Shown: one piece after another, positions 39,953 to 53,074 of the stretch
How positions within the stretch are numbered: the first letter of the stretch is position 1
Layout: every line of letters begins with the position of its first letter
Source: Nemertoderma westbladi
Taxonomy: Eukaryota; Xenacoelomorpha; Nemertodermatida; Nemertodermatidae
Assembly (NCBI GenBank): GCA_032718475.1
Contig: JAUCBJ010003501.1
Location: forward strand, 28,501-92,500
Reading direction: 5' to 3'
DNA: 64,000 nt
Notes under the pieces: generated by a model
Seen by the model: the letters and a program-made list of their open reading frames with translations, nothing else
Told to the model about the DNA's origin: nothing
Databases searched by the model: none
Position numbers and translations under genes: made by a program

Positions 39953-42900
39953 ACAACACAAGTGATTGTGTTTTTAGTGCCCCACGAGCACAACACAAGT
40001 TATTGTGTTTTTAGTGCCACACGAGCACAACACAAGTGATTGTGTTTTTAGTGCAACACGAGCACAACACAAGTGATAGTGTTTTTAGTGCCACACGAGC
40101 ACAACACAAGTTATTGTGTTTTTAGTGCCACACGAGCACAACACAAGTGATTGTGTTTTTAGTGCCCCACGAGCACAACACAAGTGATTGTGTTTTTAGT
40201 GCCCCACAAGCCAACACAAGTGATTGTGTTTTTAGTGCAACACGAGCACAACACAAGTGATGGAGTTTTTAGTGCCACACGAGCACAACACAAGTTAGTA
40301 TGTTTTTAGTGCCACACGAGCACAACACAAGTGATTGTGTTTTTAGTGCAACACGATCACAACACAAGTGATTGTGTTTTTAGTGCCACACAAGCACAAC
40401 ACAAGTGATTGTGTTTTTAGTGCCACACGAGCACAACACAAGTGATTGTGGTTTTAGTGCCACACGAGCACAACACAAGTGATTGTGTTTTTAGTGCCAC
40501 ACGAGCACAACACAAGTGATTGTGTTTTTAGTGCCCCACGAGCACAACACAATGATTGTGGTTTTAGTGCCACACGAGCACAACACAAGTGATTGTGTTT
40601 TTAGTGCCCCACGAGTACAACACAAGTGATTGTGTTTTTAGTGCTCCACGAGCCAACACAAGTGATTGTGTTTTTAGTGCAACACGAGCACAACACAAGT
40701 GATTGTGTTTTTACTGCCCCACGAGCACAACACAAGTGATTGTGTTTTAGTGCCACACGAGCACAACAGAAGTGATTGTATTTTTAGTGCGACACGAGCA
40801 CAACACACGCCATTGTGTTTTTAGTGACACACGAGCAAAACACAAGTGATTGTGTTTTTAGTACCCCACAAGCACAACACAAGTAATTGTGTTTTTAGTG
40901 CGACACGAGCACAACACAATTGATTGTGTTTTTAGTGCCCCACGAGCACAACACAAGTGATTTTTTTTTTAGTGCCCCACGAGCACAACACAAGTGATTG
41001 TATTTTTAGTGCCCCACGAGCACAACACAAGTGATTGTGTTTTTAGTGCCACACGAGCACAGCACAACTGATTATGTTTTTAGTGCGACACGAGCACAAC
41101 ACACGCCATTGTGTTTTTAGTGACACACGAGCAAAACACAAGTGATTGTGTTTTTAGTGCCACACGAGCACAACACAAGTGATTGTATTTTTAGTGCCAC
41201 ACGAGCACAACACAAGTGATTGTGGTTTTAGTGCCACACGAGCACACAACACAAGTTATTGTGTTTTTAGTGCCACACGAGCACAACACAAGTGATTGTT
41301 GTTTTATTGCCACACGAGCACAACACAAGTGATTGTGTTTTTAGTGCCACACGAGCACAACACAAGTTATTGTGTTTTTAGTGCCCCACGAGCACAACAC
41401 AAGTGATTGTGGTTTTAGTGCCACTCGAGCACAACACAAGTGATTGTGTTTTTAGTGCAACACGAGCACAACACAAGTGATAGTGTTTTTAGTGCCACAC
41501 GAGCACAGCACAAGTGGTTGTGTTTTTAGTGCCACACGAGCACAACACAAGCGATTGTGTTTTTAGTGCCCCACGTGCACAACACAAGTGATTCTGGTTT
41601 TAGTGCCACATGAGCACAACACAAGTGATTGTGTTTTTAGTGCCCCACGAGCACAACACAAGTTATTGTGTTTTTAGTGCCACACGAGCACAACACAAGT
41701 GATTGTGTTTTTAGTGCAACACGAGCACAACACAAGTGATAGTGTTTTTAGTGCCACACGAGCACAACACAAGTTATTGTGTTTTTAGTGCCACACGAGC
41801 ACAACACAAGTGATTGTGTTTTTAGTGCCACACGAGCATAACACAAGTTATTGTGTTTTTAGTGCCACACGAGCACAACACAAGTGATTGTGTTTTTAGT
41901 GCCACACGAGCACAACACAAGTGATTGTGTTTTTAGTGCCCCACGAGCACAACACAAGTGATTGTGGTTTTAGTGCCACTCGAGCACAACCCAAGTGATT
42001 GTGTTTTTAGTGCCCCACGAGCACAACACAAGTGATTGTGTTTTTAGTGCCCCACAAGCCAACACAAGTGATTGTGTTTTTAGTGCAACACGAGCACAAC
42101 ACAAGTGATGGAGTTTTTAGTGCCACACGAGCACAACACAAGTTAGTATGTTTTTAGTGCCACACGAGCACAACACAAGTGATTGTGTTTTTAGTGCAAC
42201 ACGATCACAACACAAGTGATTGTGTTTTTAGTGCCACACAAGCACAACACAAGTGATTGTGTTTTTAGTGCCACACGAGCACAACACAAGTGATTGTGGT
42301 TTTAGTGCCACACGAGCACAACACAAGTGATTGTGTTTTTAGTGCCACACGAGCACAACACAAGTGATTGTGTTTTTAGTGCCCCACGAGCACAACACAA
42401 TGATTGTGGTTTTAGTGCCACACGAGCACAACACAAGTGATTGTGTTTTTAGTGCCCCACGAGCACAACACAAGTGATTGTGTTTTTAGTGCTCCACGAG
42501 CCAACACAAGTGATTGTGTTTTTAGTGCAACACGAGCACAACACAAGTGATTGTGTTTTTACTGCCCCACGAGCACAACACAAGTGATTGTGTTTTAGTG
42601 CCACACGAGCACAACAGAAGTGATTGTATTTTTAGTGCGACACGAGCACAACACACGCCATTGTGTTTTTAGTGACACACGAGCAAAACACAAGTGATTG
42701 TGTTTTTAGTACCCCACAAGCACAACACAAGTAATTGTGTTTTTAGTGCGACACGAGCACAACACAATTGATTGTGTTTTTAGTGCCCCACGAGCACAAC
42801 ACAAGTGATTTTTTTTTAGTGCCCCACGAGCACAACACAAGTGATTGTATTTTTAGTGCCCCACGAGCACAACACAAGTGATTGTGTTTTTAGTGCCACA

Positions 42901-45900
42901 CGAGCACAGCACAACTGATTATGTTTTTAGTGCGACACGAGCACAACACACGCCATTGTGTTTTTAGTGACACACGAGCAAAACACAAGTGATTGTGTTT
43001 TTAGTGCCACACGAGCACAACACAAGTGATTGTATTTTTAGTGCCACACGAGCACAACACAAGTGATTGTGTTTTTAGTGCCACACGAGCACAACACAAG
43101 TGATTGTGGTTTTAGTGCCACACGAGCACAACACAAGTGATTGTGTTTTTAGTGCCACACGAGCACAACACAAGTGATTGTGTTTTTAGTGCCACACGAG
43201 CACAACACAAGTGATTGTGTTTTTAGTGCCCCACGTGCACAACACAAGTGATTGTGTTTTTAGTGCTCCACGAGCCAACACAAGTGATTGTGTTTTTAGT
43301 GCAACACGAGCACAACACAAGTGATTGTGTTTTTACTGCCCCACGAGCACAACACAAGTGATTGTGTTTTAGTGCCACACGAGCACAACAGAAGTGATTG
43401 TATTTTTAGTGCGACACGAGCACAACACACGCCATTGTGTTTTTAGTGACACACGAGCAAAACACAAGTGATTGTGTTTTTAGTACCCCACAAGCACAAC
43501 ACAAGTAATTGTGTTTTTAGTGCGACACGAGCACAACACAATTGATTGTGTTTTTAGTGCCCCACGCGCACAACACAAGTGATTTTTTTTTTAGTGCCCC
43601 ACGAGCACAACACAAGTGATTGTATTTTTAGTGCCACACGAGCACAGCACAAGTGGTTGTGTTTTTAGTGCAACACGAGCACAACACAAGTGATAGTGTT
43701 TTTAGTGCCACACGAGCACAGCACAAGTGGTTGTGTTTTTAGTGCAACACGAGCACAACACAAGTGATAGTGTTTTTAGTGCCACACGAGCACAGCACAA
43801 GTGATTGTGTTTTTAGTGCAACACGATCACAACACAAGTGATTGTGTTTTTAGTGCCACACGAGCACAACACAAGTGATTGTGGTTTTAGTGCCACACGA
43901 GCACAACACAAGTGATTGTGTTTTTAGTGCCACACGAGCACAACACAAGTGATTGTGTTTTTAGTGCCCCACGAGCACAACACAAGTTATTGTGTTTTTA
44001 GTGCCACACGAGCACAACACAAGTGATTGTGTTTTTAGTGCAACACGAGCACAACACAAGTGATAGTGTTTTTAGTGCCACACGAGCACAACACAAGTTA
44101 TTGTGTTTTTAGTGCCACACGAGCACAACACAAGTGATTGTGTTTTTAGTGCCACACGAGCACAACACAAGTGATTGTGTTTTTAGTGCCCCACGAGCAC
44201 AACACAAGTGATTGTGGTTTTAGTGCCACTCGAGCACAACCCAAGTGATTGTGTTTTTAGTGCCCCACGAGCACAACACAAGTGATTGTGTTTTTAGTGC
44301 CCCACAAGCCAACACAAGTGATTGTGTTTTTAGTGCAACTCGAGCACAACACAAGTGATGGAGTTTTTAGTGCCACACGAGCACAACACAAGTTAGTATG
44401 TTTTTAGTGCCACACGAGCACAACACAAGTGATTGTGTTTTTAGTGCAACACGATCACAACACAAGTGATTGTGTTTTTAGTGCCACACAAGCACAACAC
44501 AAGTGATTGTGTTTTTAGTGCCACACGAGCACAACACAAGTGATTGTGGTTTTAGTGCCACACGAGCACAACACAAGTGATTGTGTTTTTAGTGCCACAC
44601 GAGCACAACACAAGTGATTGTGTTTTTAGTGCCCCACGAGCACAACACAATGATTGTGGTTTTAGTGCCACACGAGCACAACACAAGTGATTGTGTTTTT
44701 AGTGCCCCACGAGCACAACACAAGTGATTGTGTTTTTAGTGCTCCACGAGCCAACACAAGTGATTGTGTTTTTAGCGCAACACGAGCACAACACAAGTGA
44801 TTGTGTTTTTACTGCCCCACGAGCACAACACAAGTGATTGTGTTTTAGTGCCACACGAGCACAACAGAAGTGATTGTATTTTTAGTGCGACACGAGCACA
44901 ACACACGCCATTGTGTTTTTAGTGACACACGAGCAAAACACAAGTGATTGTGTTTTTAGTACCCCACAAGCACAACACAAGTAATTGTGTTTTTAGTGCG
45001 ACACGAGCACAACACAATTGATTGTGTTTTTAGTGCCCCACGAGCACAACACAAGTGATTTTTTTTTAGTGCCCCACGAGCACAACACAAGTGATTGTAT
45101 TTTTAGTGCCCCACGAGCACAACACAAGTGATTGTGTTTTTAGTGCCACACGAGCACAGCACAACTGATTATGTTTTTAGTGCGACACGAGCACAACACA
45201 TGCATTGTGTTTTTAGTGACACACGAGCAAAACACAAGTGATTGTGTTTTTAGTGCCACACGAGCACAACACAAGTGATTGTATTTTTAGTGCCACACGA
45301 GCACAACACAAGTGATTGTGGTTTTAGTGCCACACGAGCACACAACACAAGTGATTGTGTTTTTAGTGCCACACGAGCACAACACAAGTGATTGTTGTTT
45401 TATTGCCACACGAGCACAACACAAGTGATTGTGTTTTTAGTGCCACACGAGCACAACACAAGTTATTGTGTTTTTAGTGCCCCACGAGCACAACACAAGT
45501 GATTGTGGTTTTAGTGCCACTCGAGCACAACACAAGTGATTGTGTTTTTAGTGCAACACGAGCACAACACAAGTGATAGTGTTTTTAGTGCCACACGAGC
45601 ACAGCACAAGTGGTTGTGTTTTTAGTGCAACACGAGCACAACACAAGTGATAGTGTTTTTAGTGCCACACGAGCACAGCACAAGTGGTTGTGTTTTTAGT
45701 GCAACACGAGCACAACACAAGTGATAGTGTTTTTAGTGCCACACGAGCACAGCACAAGTGATTGTGTTTTTAGTGCAACACGATCACAACACAAGTGATT
45801 GTGTTTTTAGTGCCACACGAGCACAACACAAGTGATTGTGTTTTTAGTGCCACACGAGCACAACACAAGTGATTGTGGTTTTAGTGCCACACGAGCACAA

Positions 45901-48900
45901 CACAAGTGATTGTGTTTTTAGTGCCACACGAGCACAACACAAGTGATTGTGTTTTTAGTGCCCCACGAGCACAACACAAGTTATTGTGTTTTTAGTGCCA
46001 CACGAGCACAACACAAGTGATTGTGTTTTTAGTTCAACACGAGCACAACACAAGTGATAGTGTTTTTAGTGCCACACGAGCACAACACAAGTTATTGTGT
46101 TTTTAGTGCCACACGAGCACAACACAAGTGATTGTGTTTTTAGTGCCACACGAGCACAACACAAGTGATTGTGTTTTTAGTGCCCCACGAGCACAACACA
46201 AGTGATTGTGGTTTTAGTGCCACTCGAGCACAACCCAAGTGATTGTGTTTTTAGTGCCCCACGAGCACAACACAAGTGATTGTGTTTTTAGTGCCCCACA
46301 AGCCAACACAAGTGATTGTGTTTTTAGTGCAACACAAGCACAACACCAGTGATTGTGTTTTTAGTGCCCCACGAGCACAACACAAGTGATTGTTTTTTTA
46401 GTGCCACACGAGCACAACATAAGTGATTGTGTTTTAGTGCCTCACGAGAACAACACAAGTGATTGTGTTTTTAGTGCCACACGAGCGCAACACAAGTGAT
46501 TCTGTTTTAATGCGACACGAGCGCAACACAAGCGATTGTGTTTTTAGTGCCACACGAGCACAACACAAGTGATTGTGGTTTTAGTGCCACACGAGCACAA
46601 CACAAGTGATTGTGTTTTTAGTGCCACACGAGCACAACACAAGTGATTGTGTTTTTAGTGCCCCACGAGCACAACACAATGATTGTGGTTTTAGTGCCAC
46701 ACGAGCACAACACAAGTGATTGTGTTTTTAGTGCCCCACGAGCACAACACAAGTGATTGTGTTTTTAGTGCTCCACGAGCCAACACAAGTGATTGTGTTT
46801 TTAGTGCAACACGAGCACAACACAAGTGATTGTGTTTTTACTGCCCCACGAGCACAACACAAGTGATTGTGTTTTAGTGCCACACGAGCACAACAGAAGT
46901 GATTGTATTTTTAGTGCGACACGAGCACAACACACGCCATTGTGTTTTTAGTGACACACGAGCAAAACACAAGTGATTGTGTTTTTAGTACCCCACAAGC
47001 ACAACACAAGTAATTGTGTTTTTAGTGCCACACGAGCACAGCACAAGTGATTGTGTTTTTAGTGCAACACGATCACAACACAAGTGATTGTGTTTTTAGT
47101 GCCACACGAGCACAACACAAGTGATTGTGTTTTTAGTGCCACACGAGCACAACACAAGTGATTGTGGTTTTAGTGCCACACGAGCACAACACAAGTGATT
47201 GTGTTTTTAGTGCCACACGAGCACAACACAAGTGATTGTGTTTTTAGTGCCCCACGAGCACAACACAAGTTATTGTGTTTTTAGTGCCACACGAGCACAA
47301 CACAAGTGATTGTGTTTTTAGTTCAACACGAGCACAACACAAGTGATAGTGTTTTTAGTGCCACACGAGCACAACACAAGTTATTGTGTTTTTAGTGCCA
47401 CACGAGCACAACACAAGTGATTGTGTTTTTAGTGCCACACGAGCACAACACAAGTGATTGTGTTTTTAGTGCCCCACGAGCACAACACAAGTGATTGTGG
47501 TTTTAGTGCCACTCGAGCACAACCCAAGTGATTGTGTTTTTAGTGCCCCACGAGCACAACACAAGTGATTGTGTTTTTAGTGCCCCACAAGCCAACACAA
47601 GTGATTGTGTTTTTAGTGCAACACAAGCACAACACCAGTGATTGTGTTTTTAGTGCCCCACGAGCACAACACAAGTGATTGTTTTTTTAGTGCCACACGA
47701 GCACAACATAAGTGATTGTGTTTTAGTGCCTCACGAGAACAACACAAGTGATTGTGTTTTTAGTGCCACACGAGCGCAACACAAGTGATTCTGTTTTAAT
47801 GCGACACGAGCGCAACACAAGCGATTGTGTTTTTAGTGCCACACGAGCACAACACAAGTGATTGTGGTTTTAGTGCCACACGAGCACAACACAAGTGATT
47901 GTGTTTTTAGTGCCACACGAGCACAACACAAGTGATTGTGTTTTTAGTGCCCCACGAGCACAACACAATGATTGTGGTTTTAGTGCCACACGAGCACAAC
48001 ACAAGTGATTGTGTTTTTAGTGCCCCACGAGCACAACACAAGTGATTGTGTTTTTAGTGCTCCACGAGCCAACACAAGTGATTGTGTTTTTAGTGCAACA
48101 CGAGCACAACACAAGTGATTGTGTTTTTACTGCCCCACGAGCACAACACAAGTGATTGTGTTTTAGTGCCACACGAGCACAACAGAAGTGATTGTATTTT
48201 TAGTGCGACACGAGCACAACACACGCCATTGTGTTTTTAGTGACACACGAGCAAAACACAAGTGATTGTGTTTTTAGTACCCCACAAGCACAACACAAGT
48301 AATTGTGTTTTTAGTGCAACACGAGCCCAACACAAGTGATAGTGTTTTTAGTGCCACACGAGCACAACATAAGTGATTGTGTTTTTAGTGCCACACGAGC
48401 ACAGCACAAGTGATTGTGTTTTTAGTGCAACACGAGCACAACACAAGTGATAGTGTTTTTAGTGCCACACGAGCACAACATAAGTGATTGTGTTTTTAGT
48501 GCCTCACGAGCACAACACAAGTGATTGTGTTTTTAGTGCCCATCAGCACAACACAAGTGATTGTGTTTTTAGTGCCACACGAGCACAACACAAGTGATTG
48601 TGGTTTTAGTGCCACACGAGCACAACACAAGTGATTGTGTTTTTAGTGCCACACGAGCACAACACAAGTGATTGTGTTTTTAGTGCCCCACGAGCACAAC
48701 ACAAGTTATTGTGTTTTTAGTGCCACACGAGCACAACACAAGTGATTGTGTTTTTAGTTCAACACGAGCACAACACAAGTGATAGTGTTTTTAGTGCCAC
48801 ACGAGCACAACACAAGTTATTGTGTTTTTAGTGCCACACGAGCACAACACAAGTGATTGTGTTTTTAGTGCAACACGAGCACAACACAAGTGATAGTGTT

Positions 48901-51900
48901 TTTAGTGCCACACGAGCACAACACAAGTTATTGTGTTTTTAGTGCCACACGAGCACAACACAAGTGATTGTGTTTTTAGTGCCACACGAGCACAACACAA
49001 GTGATTGTGTTTTTAGTGCCCCACGAGCACAACACAAGTGATTGTGGTTTTAGTGCCACTCGAGCACAACCCAAGTGATTGTGTTTTTAGTGCCCCACGA
49101 GCACAACACAAGTGATTGTGTTTTTAGTGCCCCACAAGCCAACACAAGTGATTGTGTTTTTAGTGCAACTCGAGCACAACACAAGTGATGGAGTTTTTAG
49201 TGCCACACGAGCACAACACAAGTTAGTATGTTTTTAGTGCCACACGAGCACAACACAAGTGATTGTGTTTTTAGTGCAACACGATCACAACACAAGTGAT
49301 TGTGTTTTTAGTGCCACACAAGCACAACACAAGTGATTGTGTTTTTAGTGCCACACGAGCACAACACAAGTGATTGTGGTTTTAGTGCCACACGAGCACA
49401 ACACAAGTGATTGTGTTTTTAGTGCCACACGAGCACAACACAAGTGATTGTGTTTTTAGTGCCCCACGAGCACAACACAATGATTGTGGTTTTAGTGCCA
49501 CACGAGCACAACACAAGTGATTGTGTTTTTAGTGCCCCACGAGCACAACACAAGTGATTGTGTTTTTAGTGCTCCACGAGCCAACACAAGTGATTGTGTT
49601 TTTAGCGCAACACGAGCACAACACAAGTGATTGTGTTTTTACTGCCCCACGAGCACAACACAAGTGATTGTGTTTTAGTGCCACACGAGCACAACAGAAG
49701 TGATTGTATTTTTAGTGCGACACGAGCACAACACACGCCATTGTGTTTTTAGTGACACACGAGCAAAACACAAGTGATTGTGTTTTTAGTACCCCACAAG
49801 CACAACACAAGTAATTGTGTTTTTAGTGCGACACGAGCACAACACAATTGATTGTGTTTTTAGTGCCCCACGAGCACAACACAAGTGATTTTTTTTTTAG
49901 TGCCCCACGAGCACAACACAAGTGATTGTATTTTTAGTGCCCCACGAGCACAACACAAGTGAATGTGTTTTTAGTGCCACACGAGCACAGCACAACTGAT
50001 TATGTTTTTAGTGCGACACGAGCACAACACATGCATTGTGTTTTTAGTGACACACGAGCAAAACACAAGTGATTGTGTTTTTAGTGCCACACGAGCACAA
50101 CACAAGTGATAGTATTTTTAGTGCCACACGAGCACAACACAAGTGATTGTGGTTTTAGTGCCACACGAGCACACAACACAAGTGATTGTGTTTTTAGTGC
50201 CACACGAGCACAACACAAGTGATTGTTGTTTTATTGCCACACGAGCACAACACAAGTGATTGTGTTTTTAGTGCCACACGAGCACAACACAAGTTATTGT
50301 GTTTTTAGTGCCCCACGAGCACAACACAAGTGATTGTGGTTTTAGTGCCACTCGAGCACAACACAAGTGATTGTGTTTTTAGTGCAACACGAGCACAACA
50401 CAAGTGATAGTGTTTTTAGTGCCACACGAGCACAGCACAAGTGGTTGTGTTTTTAGTGCAACACGAGCACAACACAAGTGATAGTGTTTTTAGTGCCACA
50501 CGAGCACAGCACAAGTGGTTGTGTTTTTAGTGCAACACGAGCACAACACAAGTGATAGTGTTTTTAGTGCCACACGAGCACAGCACAAGTGATTGTGTTT
50601 TTAGTGCAACACGATCACAACACAAGTGATTGTGTTTTTAGTGCCACACGAGCACAACACAAGTGATTGTGTTTTTAGTGCCACACGAGCACAACACAAG
50701 TGATTGTGGTTTTAGTGCCACACGAGCACAACACAAGTGATTGTGTTTTTAGTGCCACACGAGCACAACACAAGTGATTGTGTTTTTAGTGCCCCACGAG
50801 CACAACACAAGTTATTGTGTTTTTAGTGCCACACGAGCACAACACAAGTGATTGTGTTTTTAGTTCAACACGAGCACAACACAAGTGATAGTGTTTTTAG
50901 TGCCACACGAGCACAACACAAGTTATTGTGTTTTTAGTGCCACACGAGCACAACAAAAGTGATTGTGTTTTTAGTGCCACACGAGCACAACACAAGTGAT
51001 TGTGTTTTTAGTGCCCCACGAGCACAACACAAGTGATTGTGGTTTTAGTGCCACTCGAGCACAACCCAAGTGATTGTGTTTTTAGTGCCCCACGAGCACA
51101 ACACAAGTGATTGTGTTTTTAGTGCCCCACAAGCCAACACAAGTGATTGTGTTTTTAGTGCAACACAAGCACAACACCAGTGATTGTGTTTTTAGTGCCC
51201 CACGAGCACAACACAAGTGATTGTTTTTTTAGTGCCACACGAGCACAACATAAGTGATTGTGTTTTAGTGCCTCACGAGAACAACACAAGTGATTGTGTT
51301 TTTAGTGCCACACGAGCGCAACACAAGTGATTCTGTTTTAATGCGACACGAGCGCAACACAAGCGATTGTGTTTTTAGTGCCACACGAGCACAACACAAG
51401 TGATTGTGGTTTTAGTGCCACACGAGCACAACACAAGTGATTGTGTTTTTAGTGCCACACGAGCACAACACAAGTGATTGTGTTTTTAGTGCCCCACGAG
51501 CACAACACAATGATTGTGGTTTTAGTGCCACACGAGCACAACACAAGTGATTGTGTTTTTAGTGCCCCACGAGCCAACACAAGTGATTGTGTTTTTAGTG
51601 CAACACGAGCACAACACAAGTGATTGTGTTTTTACTGCCCCACGAGCACAACACAAGTGATTGTGTTTTAGTGCCACACGAGCACAACAGAAGTGATTGT
51701 ATTTTTAGTGCGACACGAGCACAACACACGCCATTGTGTTTTTAGTGACACACGAGCAAAACACAAGTGATTGTGTTTTTAGTACCCCACAAGCACAACA
51801 CAAGTAATTGTGTTTTTAGTGCAACACGAGCCCAACACAAGTGATAGTGTTTTTAGTGCCACACGAGCACAACATAAGTGATTGTGTTTTTAGTGCCACA

Positions 51901-53074
51901 CGAGCACAGCACAAGTGATTGTGTTTTTAGTGCAACACGAGCACAACACAAGTGATAGTGTTTTTAGTGCCACACGAGCACAACATAAGTGATTGTGTTT
52001 TTAGTGCCTCACGAGCACAACACAAGTGATTGTGTTTTTAGTGCCCATCAGCACAACACAAGTGATTGTGTTTTTAGTGCCACACGAGCACAACACAAGT
52101 GATTGTGGTTTTTTTGTGCCACACGAGCACAACATAAGTGATTGTGTTTTAGTGCCTCACGAGAACAACACAAGTGATTGTGTTTTTAGTGCCACACGAG
52201 CGCAACACAAGTGATTCTGTTTTAATGCGACACGAGCGCAACACAAGCGATTGTGTTTTTAGTGCCACACGAGCACAACACAAGTTATTGTGTTTTTAGT
52301 GCCACACGAGCACAACACAAGTGATTGTGTTTTTAGTGCAACACGAGCACAACACAAGTGATGGAGTTTTTAGTGCCACACGAGCACAACACAAGTTAGT
52401 ATGTTTTTAGTGCCACACGAGCACAACACAAGTGATTGTGTTTTTAGTGCAACACGATCACAACACAAGTGATTGTGTTTTTAGTGCCACACGAGCACAA
52501 CACAAGTGATTGTGTTTTTAGTGCCACACGAGCACAACACAAGTGATTGTGGTTTTAGTGCCACACGAGCACAACACAAGTGATTGTGGTTTTAGTGCCC
52601 CACGAGCACAACACAATGATTGTGGTTTTAGTGCCACACGAGCACAACACAAGTGATTGTGTTTTTAGTGCCCCACGAGCACAACACAAGTGATTGTGTT
52701 TTTAGTGCTCCACGAGCCAACACAAGTGATTGTGTTTTTAGTGCAACACGAGCACAACACAAGTGATTGTGTTTTTACTGCCCCACGAGCACAACACAAG
52801 TGATTGTGTTTTAGTGCCACACGAGCACAACAGAAGTGATTGTATTTTTAGTGCGACACGAGCACAACACACGCCATTGTGTTTTTAGTGACACACGAGC
52901 AAAACACAAGTGATTGTGTTTTTAGTACCCCACAAGCACAACACAAGTAATTGTGTTTTTAGTGCGACACGAGCACAACACAATTGATTGTGTTTTTAGT
53001 GCCCCACGAGCACAACACAAGTGATTTTTTTTTTTTAGTGCCCCACGAGCACAACACAAGTGATTGTGTTTTTA

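Noticed and set aside
5185-52214. Open frames of 60-90 codons inside the 37-bp array on both strands
   Set aside because: The peptides are the repeat read through three frames (period 37 codons). They start and stop according to which variant supplies ATG or a stop.
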